A stretch of 56,517 bases of DNA from positions 1 to 56,517 of the forward strand of contig CAICTM010000615.1 in the NCBI GenBank assembly GCA_903772945.1, in the 5' to 3' direction. The DNA is from Seminavis robusta (Eukaryota > Bacillariophyta > Bacillariophyceae > Naviculales > Naviculaceae). Made by a program: the position numbers and the translations under genes. Every line of letters starts with the position of its first letter. The first letter of the stretch is position 1. Shown one piece after another: positions 10,561-21,260 of this stretch. The notes under the pieces were generated by a model. It made no database searches, was not told the origin of the DNA, and worked only from the letters and a program-made list of their open reading frames with translations.

Positions 10561-13500
10561 TCACACCCATGCAGTTCCACTCGCTTCTGGTTTGAAGACA
10601 GAAGATCCAGCCGGTTTGACGGTGGTGAGCCATTGAACGCCAAAGTCGTACGCTGCAGGATCATCGCTCGCAGCATCCAATGTGATCTTCATGGACTGCA
10701 GATTGAAGATTCCTGGCGATTCAATCACGGCTTGCATTGGAACTTCCAGCTCTTCGCCACCGCCCAACGTGTGTTCGAAGAAGCAAACTCCCATCAAGTC
10801 GAAGTTTTGGGGTTTCACAATTTCCACGTCAAATGTGACTGACGATTTGACCAGTTGGTTCCGAAACACAATCTTGAACGGTATGTACTGCGCCAAAATC
10901 CCAAGAGTACGCAACATCGGTTAGTTGACTTTCGTTCGTTCACAGGCTACAAGCAATAACAGTGGTGGCAAAGCTTACCGCAGGGCCGTCTTTCTCGAAG
11001 TCTTGTGACCAATCCGATGGATAGGTGGCAGAGATGGTGATGGGGCACCGAGATGTTTCAGTGGCGGGTCTTATCACCACCGAATGAAGCTGGTGTTCGC
11101 CATAGACTCTAGCGTTGCCGTTGGCCAGGACATCGGCAGACCAGGTGCAGATAAGATCCAGCTTGCTCAAGCTTTTCTCGACTGGAAATAGCTTTGAGAG
11201 TGAAGTAGGATGAACAGCATCCAAGTCCATTTCATCCAACCCTTCGCGACTTTTGTTCCGCTTCGGGCCGCCACCACCGACGTTGGCCTTGCGAATCGAG
11301 CTGATGGACTGTGGGTGTTGGTCTTCCTTGTCCTTCACAGATTGAGCATTCATCAGATCTATTTGATGCTTATTCCATGTGCGCTGAACCGGTATAGAAC
11401 GAATTCAGCAGTGTGAGGCGGCAGCTTCATACCGGTACAGACAGAGAGCCAAACGTATTCGTACCTCAAATTTTGCGCTTGCCTTCTCCAGGCACAAGTA
11501 GTCACCGTCAGAAGATAGCGCACTTTCGCTGATGGTAGCCGTATCGGCTCCAAAAGCACACTCACTCAGAAGGCAAGCCGTGCTCTCTTCACCCACCGGA
11601 ACTACGCGATAATGCGCAGTGACACGTTCTCGCCAATCGACTTCCAAGTCTTCATTGGCGAACTGTCCAGGGATTTGCTGTAGTCGATAACGGCGGCTGA
11701 GTAGGCTCAGCTTGTCGAGCTTCACTTTGATGCCATTCGGGCGGTCGTTTCGATGGTTGGTGAGCTGGAGAAAGAGAATCAAAGAGATCAGTAGCTGAAT
11801 ATTGGTTTTGAGCAGACACAGACCACCAACAAAAGGCGGCTCTCACCTCAAGCGACAGTATGTGCTCTCGCCTGCTCCAAGTAGACGGTAACAACGTTGC
11901 TTTCATTGACAGGGAAGGATAAACAGGAATCTTGAACATCTTTTTCAGCCATCGCTGGGGTTTACTGTTGGTAGGGACCGATGGGTCGTCCAATTCATAT
12001 CGATAAAGCATGTAGAAATCCTGCAGACCGTCTCCGGATCCAGCTCTAATTTGAATGGGAACATCCACCGATTCACCAGGTTGCAGAAATCCGCGCTTGC
12101 GGAGGTGAGAACCATCCAAAGGGATAGTCATCAAGGTTCCAGTAGGACCCACGCAACAAGACTTTGCTCGGTTCTCCCAAGACATCACTTTGGAAAGCGT
12201 GACATTTCCTCCGCTAGAGGATTCGTCGTTATCGTTCACAATATTAATCCACGGTAGATTTGTTTTGAGAGACACATTCGTCGCTGGGGCTGTTCCGATG
12301 TTGGACAGCCGAAGAGTCCACGATTCTTTCTGCCCCTGAATGAGAGGATCATCAGAACCTTCGGTCTGAGACTTGAGAAGAGTTGCCGTCAAGCACGGCA
12401 TGTCCTGCTTCACCGTCGACCGAAGCAAAACTGGTTCGGCTCTCGCTGAGGGAGCAAAACACGTTGGCTTATCAGACGCGTCCCTCCATGTCGCCAGGTC
12501 ATAAATCCGCAATTATCGACTTACCTCGCTTTGTTCTGTTTTCCCGCGTGTTATGGAGCCGCGGTCCCTTGATACTGAATGGGTGGTATGTCCATACGTC
12601 GTCCAATAGACGGCTCCTAACGCCCAACACCTCTAGGTCCCCTTGTATCAGAGGACAGATTCCCAAGGAAATGGACGTCGCCCCTTGCGCATCCAAGCTT
12701 ATATTGGCTTTGCTAACGACAAAGTAGGGTACTTCAACATTGTCTCCTGGTGTCCATGCCCTGCTCCCGCCGCCACTCTTCGGCGATAACCTAGCAAATT
12801 CTGGAACCTGAAATTGTTGGTCGGAGCTTGCAAATGTCCAGGTCTGCTTGTCGGTTCGAGTGGATGTGATCCGAATGGCTTCAATGTTTGTGAAGATGCG
12901 CCCCTCAGCATTTGTCATCTGTGCAACTAGCTGAATGTCAGCCATATCGACAGGAATGCTCAATGGATTGGAAAGGGTGAAGCGAACTCGAATAGGTTCC
13001 CCCCGTGCTCTAACTGGTGGCACTTCTCCTTTGTAGCTACTGGATCGTTTATTTCGTTCCTGTAGATGGCGTGCTTGCTTTTCTTTATCGATTTGCGCGA
13101 TGACACTTCGAATATCGTTGTCATCAATCTTGGCCAAGGCCTTGGTGGTGACCTCGTCATCTGGGTTATCACCTTTGGATGCGTCAGCCGCCCTCAACTC
13201 GGCAACAGTCATAATTTGAAGCTCTTGCCATGTGTCATCGCACCCTTTCTCAACCACGCCAAGTGATGACGGGCAATCCGACGGACCAGTCCTGTCCTCT
13301 GGAGTATCCACCAGAAGTGACTCGTCCACAACAGTCGGCAATCGCACCCTCGGGAGCTCCAGTATTCTTTGCGCTCCTTGGGTGTACTCGATGACTTCCA
13401 CAATGCGATCCAAACGATCTTGTCGATATCGATCTCGTTCTCTATTCGATAACTCGGCAGGAGCCGCCATTCGATCGGCTCCCACCAAGGCTTTCTTTGG

Positions 13501-15684
13501 ATGTTCGTTGCAGATAAACAATAGATTGTTGACAAACTTTTGTTGTGACTTCACCGACACACTTCCTCCACTAGGAATTCCCACCAGCCTAGCGTACAGT
13601 TGAACAGATACTGCCATGCGTCCCATCGAGTACAGTTGCGCTGCTAGAGCAGATCGTAGGTGATTATGCAATTCATTCCACGGCTTGTCTCGGTACAGAT
13701 ACAGAGCCGAAGTGAAGCATCGAAAGGCATGCGAATCTTGCTGGGCTGTTCGAAACATGTGACCACTCATGAGCATGTGAAAGGCATATTTTCGGTAGAG
13801 GTCGGCTTGAAAATACTGCGACGACGATTGCTCCAGCAAAACTGCAGCACCCAAGGAAGTTTCATGGCTGGAAGCACTGGCTAACAGATCTGCCACTTCC
13901 AAATGACGTCCACCCAGAATCGTTTCGTTAGTGGACGACAACCAAAGACACAGCCTTGTCGCACACCGCGTTGCATGTGTGGCAGTATTGGGTCGTTGAT
14001 TCTTGTTTTGCCCTGCCGGTGTCGGTCGTTCGTCTTCGGCAGCTTTGGAGTATGCCAGGAGCGCCGTTTCGATATGACTGACAATTTCTTTGGCCCGACT
14101 GTAGGGATCCACAAAGAACATGCACAATGCCATCATTTCCTGTACAGAAGCGTAGTGCATCATGGACTTGTCCGTCTTGTAATCATCTCGAATCAGACGG
14201 TACATCCCCAGCGCAGCATCATAATCTTTGACCAGAAAGAGTGTATCTGCGAGGAGCCGCGTTTGACTTTCAATAGTGTCGTATCGGTACGTGACTTCAC
14301 TTTTTTGTTTGCTAATGGATTCTTCCGGATTGGCTTCTTTGGGTTTTCTCCAAAAACTTTTGAAAACGTTCTTGACACCCTTTTTTCGATCACTGACAAT
14401 AACATTTAGATCGGACAACCGCCGCTCCAACGCCGGTAAGATACTGGAAGTGGTCAGACCTTCCAAATACTGTCGGAGCACGACACGATCGGAATGCGAC
14501 AAACAGTTTCCACATTGTCCCGCCCCACCCCATTCATCGGTAGTTTCCTCTCGACTGAGTTGCATGGCCGTTTGTGGCAGAATCCCATTGATTCGGACTA
14601 TACTGGCGTTGGGTCCAAAATGCCGTTGCAAACTGGATCGCAATCCAGCTTCATCCCAGTCTCGAGGTCCGTCTACCGTATCGTGCAATACCAATGCTTC
14701 TTGTCGCATGGCTTTGGGATCGTACAATCCATTGGAAAAGCAGGGTGGGAGGTAGTGTCGCGATCCCAATTCTCGCAAACAATCCACCAACGGATTGACT
14801 TCTTGTGTGGTACAAATCAGTAAACAAATGGGTGGACAAGCAATGAGGTCATGTGGCATTTGATCAGTACTGGCATCAATGGCATGTCGATACCGCAACA
14901 ACCATGGAATGTTGAGCGGCGACGTGAGTGCGTAGGCATCCTTGACGACTTGTTTTTGTTGTTTGACTCGTTCTTCGTAGTCGGACATGTAATCATAGCA
15001 ATTTTGATTGGGGGCATCCTGCAAGAGTGTATCGACCTGATCTTCCAACAAGTTGAGTTCGTCCGTGAGATTCCCGTCCGCTTGTTGCAACTGTGCTTGT
15101 TGTTGGAGAATTTCTTGTGCCGTTTCGTAATTCATGGGTTGTGCCAATTGTTCGGGCGTGACAAATGTGAGAGGTACATCTTTCCACGAGAGCGAGAGTG
15201 ATTTGAAAATGGATCGAAAGGGTGGGATTTGTCTGGTGCTGTACTCTGGTAACGTCCGTGCGAGTCCTTCTAGTAAGTCGACGAGTCGTAGTTGATTCTT
15301 CCATGCCAATTTGTGTGCGGATTCGGTTCCCAGTACTAGTACGGGAATGCTGCATTGTCGATGTGCCAGATAGTTGATTTTGGAAGGACAAAATGCCGTC
15401 AAGGGAATCGACGGTGGTTCTTCTTTGGGACGTGGGTTATAATAGTGCTGACTGCTGCTACTGTTGCTTGTGATGGATGCGGATTCACTGGCCGTCGTGA
15501 CACTACTGTTGGTGTTGTTTGGACTTATTGCAATCCCTGACATACGGGGGGAGGGGCAAAGACTGGTGGTGGTTGGTGGTGTTGCTTTCGTAGTAGGAGT
15601 AGAATAGTTGAATTGACAGATGCCTTGGCGGTGGTGGCGGAGGAGTGGGTGGGGGAGGTGGTACTGAGTGTTGTTGGAAGGCAT
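10561..15684 (-). CDS. TRAPPC8: TRAPP complex subunit TRAPPC8/Trs85-like
   Basis: Five exons on the minus strand: 15684-12525, 12445-11847, 11764-11465, 11383-10979 and 10887-10561. The introns are 79, 82, 81 and 91 nt, all GT-AG and phase-consistent, giving about 1,596 residues. Trs85/TRAPPC8 is a large subunit of the TRAPP III tethering and exchange complex, which acts on the Ypt1/Rab1 GTPase in ER-Golgi traffic and autophagy. The family signature lies in exon 1: a conserved N-terminal domain with YDYMSDYEERV, IPWLLRYRHAID and the ELGSRHYLPPCF to GILPQTA region. TPR-like helices with AFHMLMSGHMFRTAQQ follow. The C-terminal exons form beta-rich Ig-like segments, as in other TRAPPC8. The first residues are uncertain: the frame is open upstream of 15684 without another ATG, and an upstream exon is possible. 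Confidence 0.82.
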
Positions 15685-16363
15685 CAAGATGTTCAATTTG
15701 CTGTCCAAGAGGCAGAGGATAAGAGTTTGCTGATCATATAGTTGCCCGAGAAGGAGCGCTGGAGCTGGGGCATCTCGCCCAGAGACGTGTGGATGAGGAG
15801 GCGGTGGTCCAGGAGGAGGATGTCAGGGTAGTAGTCCTCGATTCGAGTTGGTACACTACTAGTGAGCTCCTGATGGCGGTGGAGGCGGCGGTAATTGTTG
15901 TCCATTGTTTGACTGTCCTATAATGTCCTAGCTAGAAGTAGTACAGCACACAGCTCCCACAACTAGAATATCTGTTCGCGTCTTGTTGTGCACTAATGAA
16001 AGATTATAATCTACCGTAGCTTTACTAGACAAGCTATGTTTGCGGAATGTACCTGGTAAGTCTAGCTAGTCGAGCTTGCAAAAGGGTTTGCCGCAAAGCG
16101 CCATTTTGGCGGTCCTCGAGACGTCGCATCAGCGGTCGACGTCCAAAGATACAGAGAGCCGTTGAAACCTTAACCTTAACGTAACCATAATCATCTTTTC
16201 ACTGGTCACATGACTGAAGGCTTCTCGCGATCTTTGTTATTTTCGGGAGAGATCTTCGAAAGCTCGAAAGGCCAGGTTTTCTGTGCGAGCCCTTCTTCAT
16301 TCTTCTTCACTGCTTCATCCCGACACTCCATTCTATCGACACAGCATCCTACCGTATGAAACC
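15685..16363. other. Intergenic, divergent promoter region
   Basis: Lies between divergent TRAPPC8-like and FPPS genes. A minus-strand frame at 15693-15905 could supply an upstream TRAPPC8 exon, but no splice pair convinced me. Otherwise no structure seen. Confidence 0.35.
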
Positions 16364-17587
16364 ATGTTGCTACTAGTGGGGGTCTCTGTGGGAATTGCCG
16401 GTGTCGCCATGGCCGCACTCTGGGAACGGTTCGATGGCTTTGTTGGATTCTTCTTTCAAGAACTTTCTCTGCAAGAACAAGTGGCCCTTTTGGCGCTGTT
16501 GTTCGCTCTCATGTTGGCGTGGATGGGCATTTTGATGAACGTTACTGGTACTACAACGGACAGTAGCAGCGGTAGCAAGGGAAATGAACAACAACATCGA
16601 CAACAATCCAAGAAGAAAAAGTCCATTGCCTATCCGTTCCACGACATGAATCAAGCTCTATCGGATCGCAACAAGTTTGCCTGTCTCTATCCGTGGCTAC
16701 GAGACTCCATTTTGACCGTGATGAAACAAGACAATGAACTCGCCGATCGGCACGTCCAGGACTATTTGACACGCATGATGGACTATACCATTCAAGGAGG
16801 AAAATACAATCGAGGCACCACCGTCGTGGCCACGTATCGGGCCATTCTCAAACGAGCATTGACGCCTCTGGAAATTGCCCAAGCGGCTACATTGGGATGG
16901 ACCATTGAATTGCTTCAAGCCTTTTTTCTGGTCGCGGATGATGTCATGGACGAATCCGACAGTCGAAGAGGACAACCCTGTTGGTATCAAGTCGATGATG
17001 TACAGATGGCGGCGATTAATGATGCCTTTTTGTTGGAATCCTTCCTCTTTACCATTGTCAAACAACATTTCTCCCATATGACTTGTTACACCCAGATACT
17101 GGAATTACTACTCGATGTCATTCAAAAAACCGAATTGGGGCAATTGCTCGATCTACAAAGTCAAGAACCTAATAAGGAGGGCGACGACCCTCTGTCACAC
17201 TTTACGCCAGAACGATACCGCTTGATAGTTCGATACAAGACGGCATTCTACAGCTTTTATTTGCCCATTGCCTTGGCCATGAGTTTGGCGGGAATTACAG
17301 ATGAAGGCAGCTACAGAGTGGCCAAGGAAATTTGTGGAACCATGGGCGAATACTTTCAGGTACAGGACGATGTACTGGACTGTTATGGCGATCCCCGACG
17401 CGGGGGGGAAATGGGGTCGGATATTCAAGACAAGAAATGCACATGGCTCATTGTGCAAGCCTTGCAAAATGCATCCAAAGAACAAAAACGAATATTAAAA
17501 GAGAATTATGGAAATGCCAATGACGAAGAAAGCACCGAATTGGTCAAGCAAGTCTATCGAGACTTGGCACTCGACAAGGTCTTTTGA
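16364..17587 (+). CDS. Farnesyl diphosphate synthase, membrane-anchored, C-terminus frameshifted
   Basis: As read, 407 residues from the ATG at 16364. The enzyme condenses isopentenyl diphosphate with DMAPP/GPP to make FPP for sterols and prenylation. Both Asp-rich motifs are intact: DDVMD at residues 192-196, followed by the RRGQPCWY motif, and DDVLDCYGDP from residue 335. The two Phe before the first motif (AFFLVADD) match FPP-length specificity. The N-terminus carries two hydrophobic segments (about residues 1-20 and 41-61) not found in cytosolic FPPS, so it is probably anchored to a membrane. The frame stops at 17587 after LDKVF, yet the missing C-terminal family sequence is still there: KYQEESYEQIQILLIKY in a second frame from about 17588 and EMPKEVFQHLIKKVYKRMKK in a third, ending at 17702. 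Two one-base losses would explain this. Either the copy is a young pseudogene or the assembly has indels. Confidence 0.85.
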   Translation: MLLLVGVSVGIAGVAMAALWERFDGFVGFFFQELSLQEQVALLALLFALMLAWMGILMNVTGTTTDSSSGSKGNEQQHRQQSKKKKSIAYPFHDMNQALSDRNKFACLYPWLRDSILTVMKQDNELADRHVQDYLTRMMDYTIQGGKYNRGTTVVATYRAILKRALTPLEIAQAATLGWTIELLQAFFLVADDVMDESDSRRGQPCWYQVDDVQMAAINDAFLLESFLFTIVKQHFSHMTCYTQILELLLDVIQKTELGQLLDLQSQEPNKEGDDPLSHFTPERYRLIVRYKTAFYSFYLPIALAMSLAGITDEGSYRVAKEICGTMGEYFQVQDDVLDCYGDPRRGGEMGSDIQDKKCTWLIVQALQNASKEQKRILKENYGNANDEESTELVKQVYRDLALDKVF

Positions 17588-17702
17588 AGTATCAAGAAGA
17601 AAGTTATGAACAAATTCAAATTCTGTTGATAAAGTACAGGAAATGCCAAAAGAGGTCTTTCAGCATTTGATCAAAAAGGTATACAAACGAATGAAGAAAT
17701 AA

Positions 17703-18438
17703 AATAAAAGCAAACGATGCTGTACTGTACCCGTTTGTAGACTCTTGTCATCTCCGTTTTGCCATTGTTTCCTGCGAAGGTAGACGTCTCCAAATGCCTG
17801 CTCCGTGTTCTGTGGTCTTGCCGCGGTAATAGATATGCCGTCGAGGGAACTCAGAATCATCTTCTCTGATTCCTCCTTTCCTACCGAAGCGGCACTCCAA
17901 ATGTACGTCAATCCACCAGAGGCCGGTCGAACCTTTGCCGACGAGTGCAGCGGTATCATTGGTTGCGGAAGACTCAAAAGGCGTCATTGGTGGTTGCAGG
18001 CATGAATTGAGAAGCAACCCAAACGGCGATTTCTTGGGTATACTGTGTATCATATCTAAAGTATTCTTACTGTTAGTTTCTTTTTCTGTCGCCCGTGCAT
18101 AATGGCTATGATGCTTGTCTTTGCTTGGGATTTCTGTCAAGAAGGGCCAATGTATCTCGACCACGTAAGTGCAACGAGACTTGTCTTTGCTTGAGCATTT
18201 TGTCAAGGAGGGCCGATGAGGTTCCCTTGGACCACGTAGCACCCATAAGTGATTCGATACTTGTCTTCTTGGACATTCTTTCAAGGAGGGCCGATGCGGT
18301 TCCTTCGAGCTCGTAGCAGTGTCTCCCTGGTTAGGTCAAGGTGTGCGCCCAAGAACGCACAGGAAAACCAGCAAGTAGGTTTCTTTGCGGCATCCCCTGT
18401 GATCCCTCTCTCTCCTTCTCTTTTCCCAAGCCATCCAA
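17703..18438. other. Gap with a three-copy tandem repeat
   Basis: No convincing gene. Overlapping frames of 60-180 codons on both strands are explained by the tandem repeat listed at 18110-18322 and share no family motif. Confidence 0.4.
18110..18322 (+). repeat. Degenerate tandem repeat, about 70-75 bp, three copies
   Basis: Copies begin near 18110, 18176 and 18251. Each holds an ACTTGTCTT-like start, a TTTCAAGGAGGGCCGATG core (less exact in the first copy) and a GACCACGTA or GAGCTCGTA-like end. On the plus strand the core reads LSRRA(D/N) in each copy, so a repeat protein is possible, but no start, domain or downstream reading supports a gene. Confidence 0.6.
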
Positions 18439-19637
18439 TCAGCCGAAAGAACCAACTGAGTCGAATGAAAGACGGTCTTCAGCAGTCAATACAGCTGATT
18501 CTTCATCTTTGATTTCCTGCTTGACTTCCCTCTCTGTTTCACTAAGCTTTCGTTGCGGGCAATCGTCACAGCAAGATTCTCCAGATGTTGACGGCCACCG
18601 GCTTTGGATTTGAGATGCAATCACAGAGCCAATCAGAAAGGCAGGCCAGTAGCACACAAGGATCCAGGATACCCCAATGCAAGCCAGGAATATGGCTGGA
18701 CCAGGACAAAGGCCAGTGATGCCCCATCCAAGACCAAAACATAGACCACCAACTATCAGTTGCACATCAATGCTGTCGTTGGTTGGGATGTGGAAGGTAC
18801 CCTCGTCAGATAACATGATGGGCTTGGAAATGATCCATCTGTTCTTGGATGCATTCAAAACTGTAACATTAAATCGCACTGGTAGGACAAGAAAGACACC
18901 TATTACACACCACCCATACAAACATCAAGGTGGATCCAGCGCTCCTCCTGACCAACAACCAAGTCAGAAGAATAGACCATTTTGGCTCACAAAGAGTCAA
19001 TTGAGAAAACCCCCGAAGAGCTGAAGAGCCAGCGTTCTTCAGAGAGTTGTGAGAGTGTAGACAGGTCAGATCGGGTTGGTGATTCATGGAAGCTTGGAAC
19101 AGCAAATGCCACAAGAGTGACGATAAAGATGACGACTGCTGCGAGCTTGGGCCAGAGTAGTAGTTCAGTGTCACTCGATCGCAAGAAGGAGGCATGATTT
19201 GGGAATGGTGATGTTGATTCCTGGGTGAGGTAAGTTGTCAGGATACCAACACACATGAAGGTGACAACTGAGGCAAGAGAACGCTTGCTGAACCTGGCCA
19301 GGCCACAGATTCCATGGCCGCTGGTGCAGCCACTTCCCAGCTTGGTTCCAAAGCCAACTAGCAGACCCCCCACTCCGTAGGCCACTGGTGAGAGTTTAGC
19401 GATGCCATTGTCAACATCTTCATAGTCAGCAGCAAAGAACAGAGATGAATGCATGAAACGAGAGCTGGCCAGACAGGCCCATGTCCTAGTATTAATTCGA
19501 GATTCTTTATGCTGCTTGTAGGTCCGACAGCAGCGAATGACACAGTGCCGAGGCACCAAGGAGTACTTCGCCGGGAAGAATAGCGCAACCGCTGGGCAGG
19601 GCAGAAACCGGCCAATCCAGGAGCGCATGCGCGGCAA
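18439..19637 (-). pseudogene. Decayed YeeE/YedE-type (sulfur) transporter
   Basis: Both halves of the YeeE/YedE fold can be seen but not in one frame. The first half has GFGTKLGSGCTSGHGICGLA followed by FSKRSLASVVTF, the hallmark Cys-containing signature, in the frame open from 18987 to 19637. The second half, open from 18439 to 18921 in another frame, has FHIPT, then GLGWGITGLCPGPAIF, the second signature. The helix linking the halves (about 18910-18990) is split among frames with in-frame stops, and the N-terminal helix near 19480-19620 is likewise scattered over three frames. No pair of splice sites restores it. Intact members move thiosulfate or related sulfur compounds, or support selenium/sulfur metabolism. 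Read as a pseudogene, unless indel errors are to blame. Confidence 0.6.
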
Positions 19638-20051
19638 AAGCCATAGAGAATATGTATCGGCGTCTACCTATGTTGGCAGTAGCTGGTCCTGGTCACTTTG
19701 AATTGTTGTTTGTGTAGAATAGATGTCAATTTCTTGAGATATAGGTGAGTTTTGCTGCCTGGAATGTGCGATGTGGCGACATGTGCAGTGCGGTGGTACC
19801 GTACTACATGTACTATTCTAGTACTATGACATAGTAGGCCTGCAGCTGCTGGTGGTTTATTCATGGAGGCTTCAAAGTAGATCTACTAGCTACTGGTAGT
19901 TATTCTATTCATGGTTCGTCAATTGACTTTTGAGACTTCCTTCAGGTGATCTTCGTAGAGATTTCATAGTACCACTGAGTACCCTTTTTCCTTTATATTA
20001 AGATATTTCTAAACTTGCTTCCATATTGGGGGAATCTTACCATTACCACAG
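19638..20051. other. Intergenic
   Basis: Contains a GTAC/AGTACT cluster at about 19794-19830 and an AT-rich tail. No gene seen. The last four bases (20048-20051, ACAG) are the left target-site copy of the MITE-like element. Confidence 0.4.
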
Positions 20052-20616
20052 CTACTGTGTGGCCCACCACTGGATTTTCCCCACCACTGGACTGTTCAGT
20101 CATGGCATGATTTGCCTCACATTTTGAAGAAACTCACTTTTGGACACATCCTCTCATGCTGACAGATACCCCCAGCCGTTTGACCAATAGAGTCAACCTG
20201 ACAATACTTTGAGATAGGGAATGCATAATTTGGACGTCCCGTCACAGTGTGGTAGTGGCTTGTCAACTGGTTGGCCACTGGGAGCAACGAATGGCTGGCA
20301 AAGTAGGCTGAAAATTTCTTACCATTTCCCCTTGACAATAAGCCTTTAGTTTGACATAAAGATAATGCCTGCTACATGGCTATACCACTACAACCAGCAC
20401 ATTGCTGTAACAAGCAAGGAATGTAGACAGCTCTAGATAGTTATCTTGGGTGTGTAGGTGCTATATTGGTTGAGTTCATCATAGTTGTCTTCCCAGGGCA
20501 ACAGAGATGATTTTGCCACGATTTTGCATGGGAAGCCAAGAACAAACCTGCTTTTAACATGTGGCAGCTCTGCAGATTTCGAAAGTGAACTAGTCCAGTG
20601 GTGGGGTACACAGTAG
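20052..20616. mobile_element. MITE-like element with 23-bp TIRs and ACAG target duplication
   Basis: The left end reads CTACTGTGT, two variable bases, then CCCACCACTGGA. The right end, read on the minus strand, is CTACTGTGT, two other bases, then CCCACCACTGGA: 21 of 23 positions match. The element is flanked by ACAG at 20048-20051 and again at 20617-20620, a 4-bp target-site duplication. The left end also has a second CCCCACCACTGGA just inside (about 20080). No frame inside looks like a transposase, so it is non-autonomous. The 4-bp duplication does not point clearly to one superfamily. Confidence 0.75.
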
Positions 20617-20952
20617 ACAGATATTCTTACTGAACTTATATCTTTGCTCAGGATCCATCACCAGAGTATTGTAGTATCTTAATAATCTGATAAGGAAGAG
20701 AGTGTATGGGACATTTATACTCTGCTTCCCACCTTGCTCAGCACACCCTAAGGTGAAGAGAGGAAAGAGCCAGTTTATCACCCGCCAGAGTCAATTTTTT
20801 GACTTTTGGCACTTGTTTTTTAAAATAAAAGGCATTTTGTTGTATCATCTCTCAATCTCGTATGAGCCCAGGAGAGAGTACTCACTGGGTATCTTAGCTC
20901 TGATGCAGATCTGAGAGTTGAGTCAGTCTCCAGTATCTCAGCAGCTATCTCA
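20617..20952. other. Spacer between two mobile elements
   Basis: No gene seen. Its last three bases (20950-20952, TCA) form the left target-site copy of the Harbinger element. Confidence 0.4.
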
Positions 20953-21260
20953 GAGCCAGTCCACACTACAGATTTGGTGATCGAGGAATCAAAGAACAAG
21001 ATTCGAATCGTGCATTCAAACTCAGGTTTATAGGTTCATATCCTCTACCCAATCCACACTACAAAAATCGATGAGGCCAAAAATCGAATACACAAATGCC
21101 AAGTTAGTCCATGGGAGTTGAACGTAAATCGTCGAAAGGTCACAAGAGTTGCTTACCTCTGTTGTTGTCGATACGTAAAATAGATAGATCGTCAACCAAA
21201 GACAACGTCACCATGATCTTCTTTCCTTTTCTTCTTTTCCTTCTTCTCGTGCAGGGAATC

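Noticed and set aside
15693..15905. Upstream exon of the TRAPPC8-like gene
   Set aside because: No splice pair joins it in phase to the main exon, and the family N-terminus is too variable to judge.
17660..18284. Minus-strand frames of 105 and 178 residues
   Set aside because: Overlap each other, lack motifs and cover the tandem repeat at 18110-18322.
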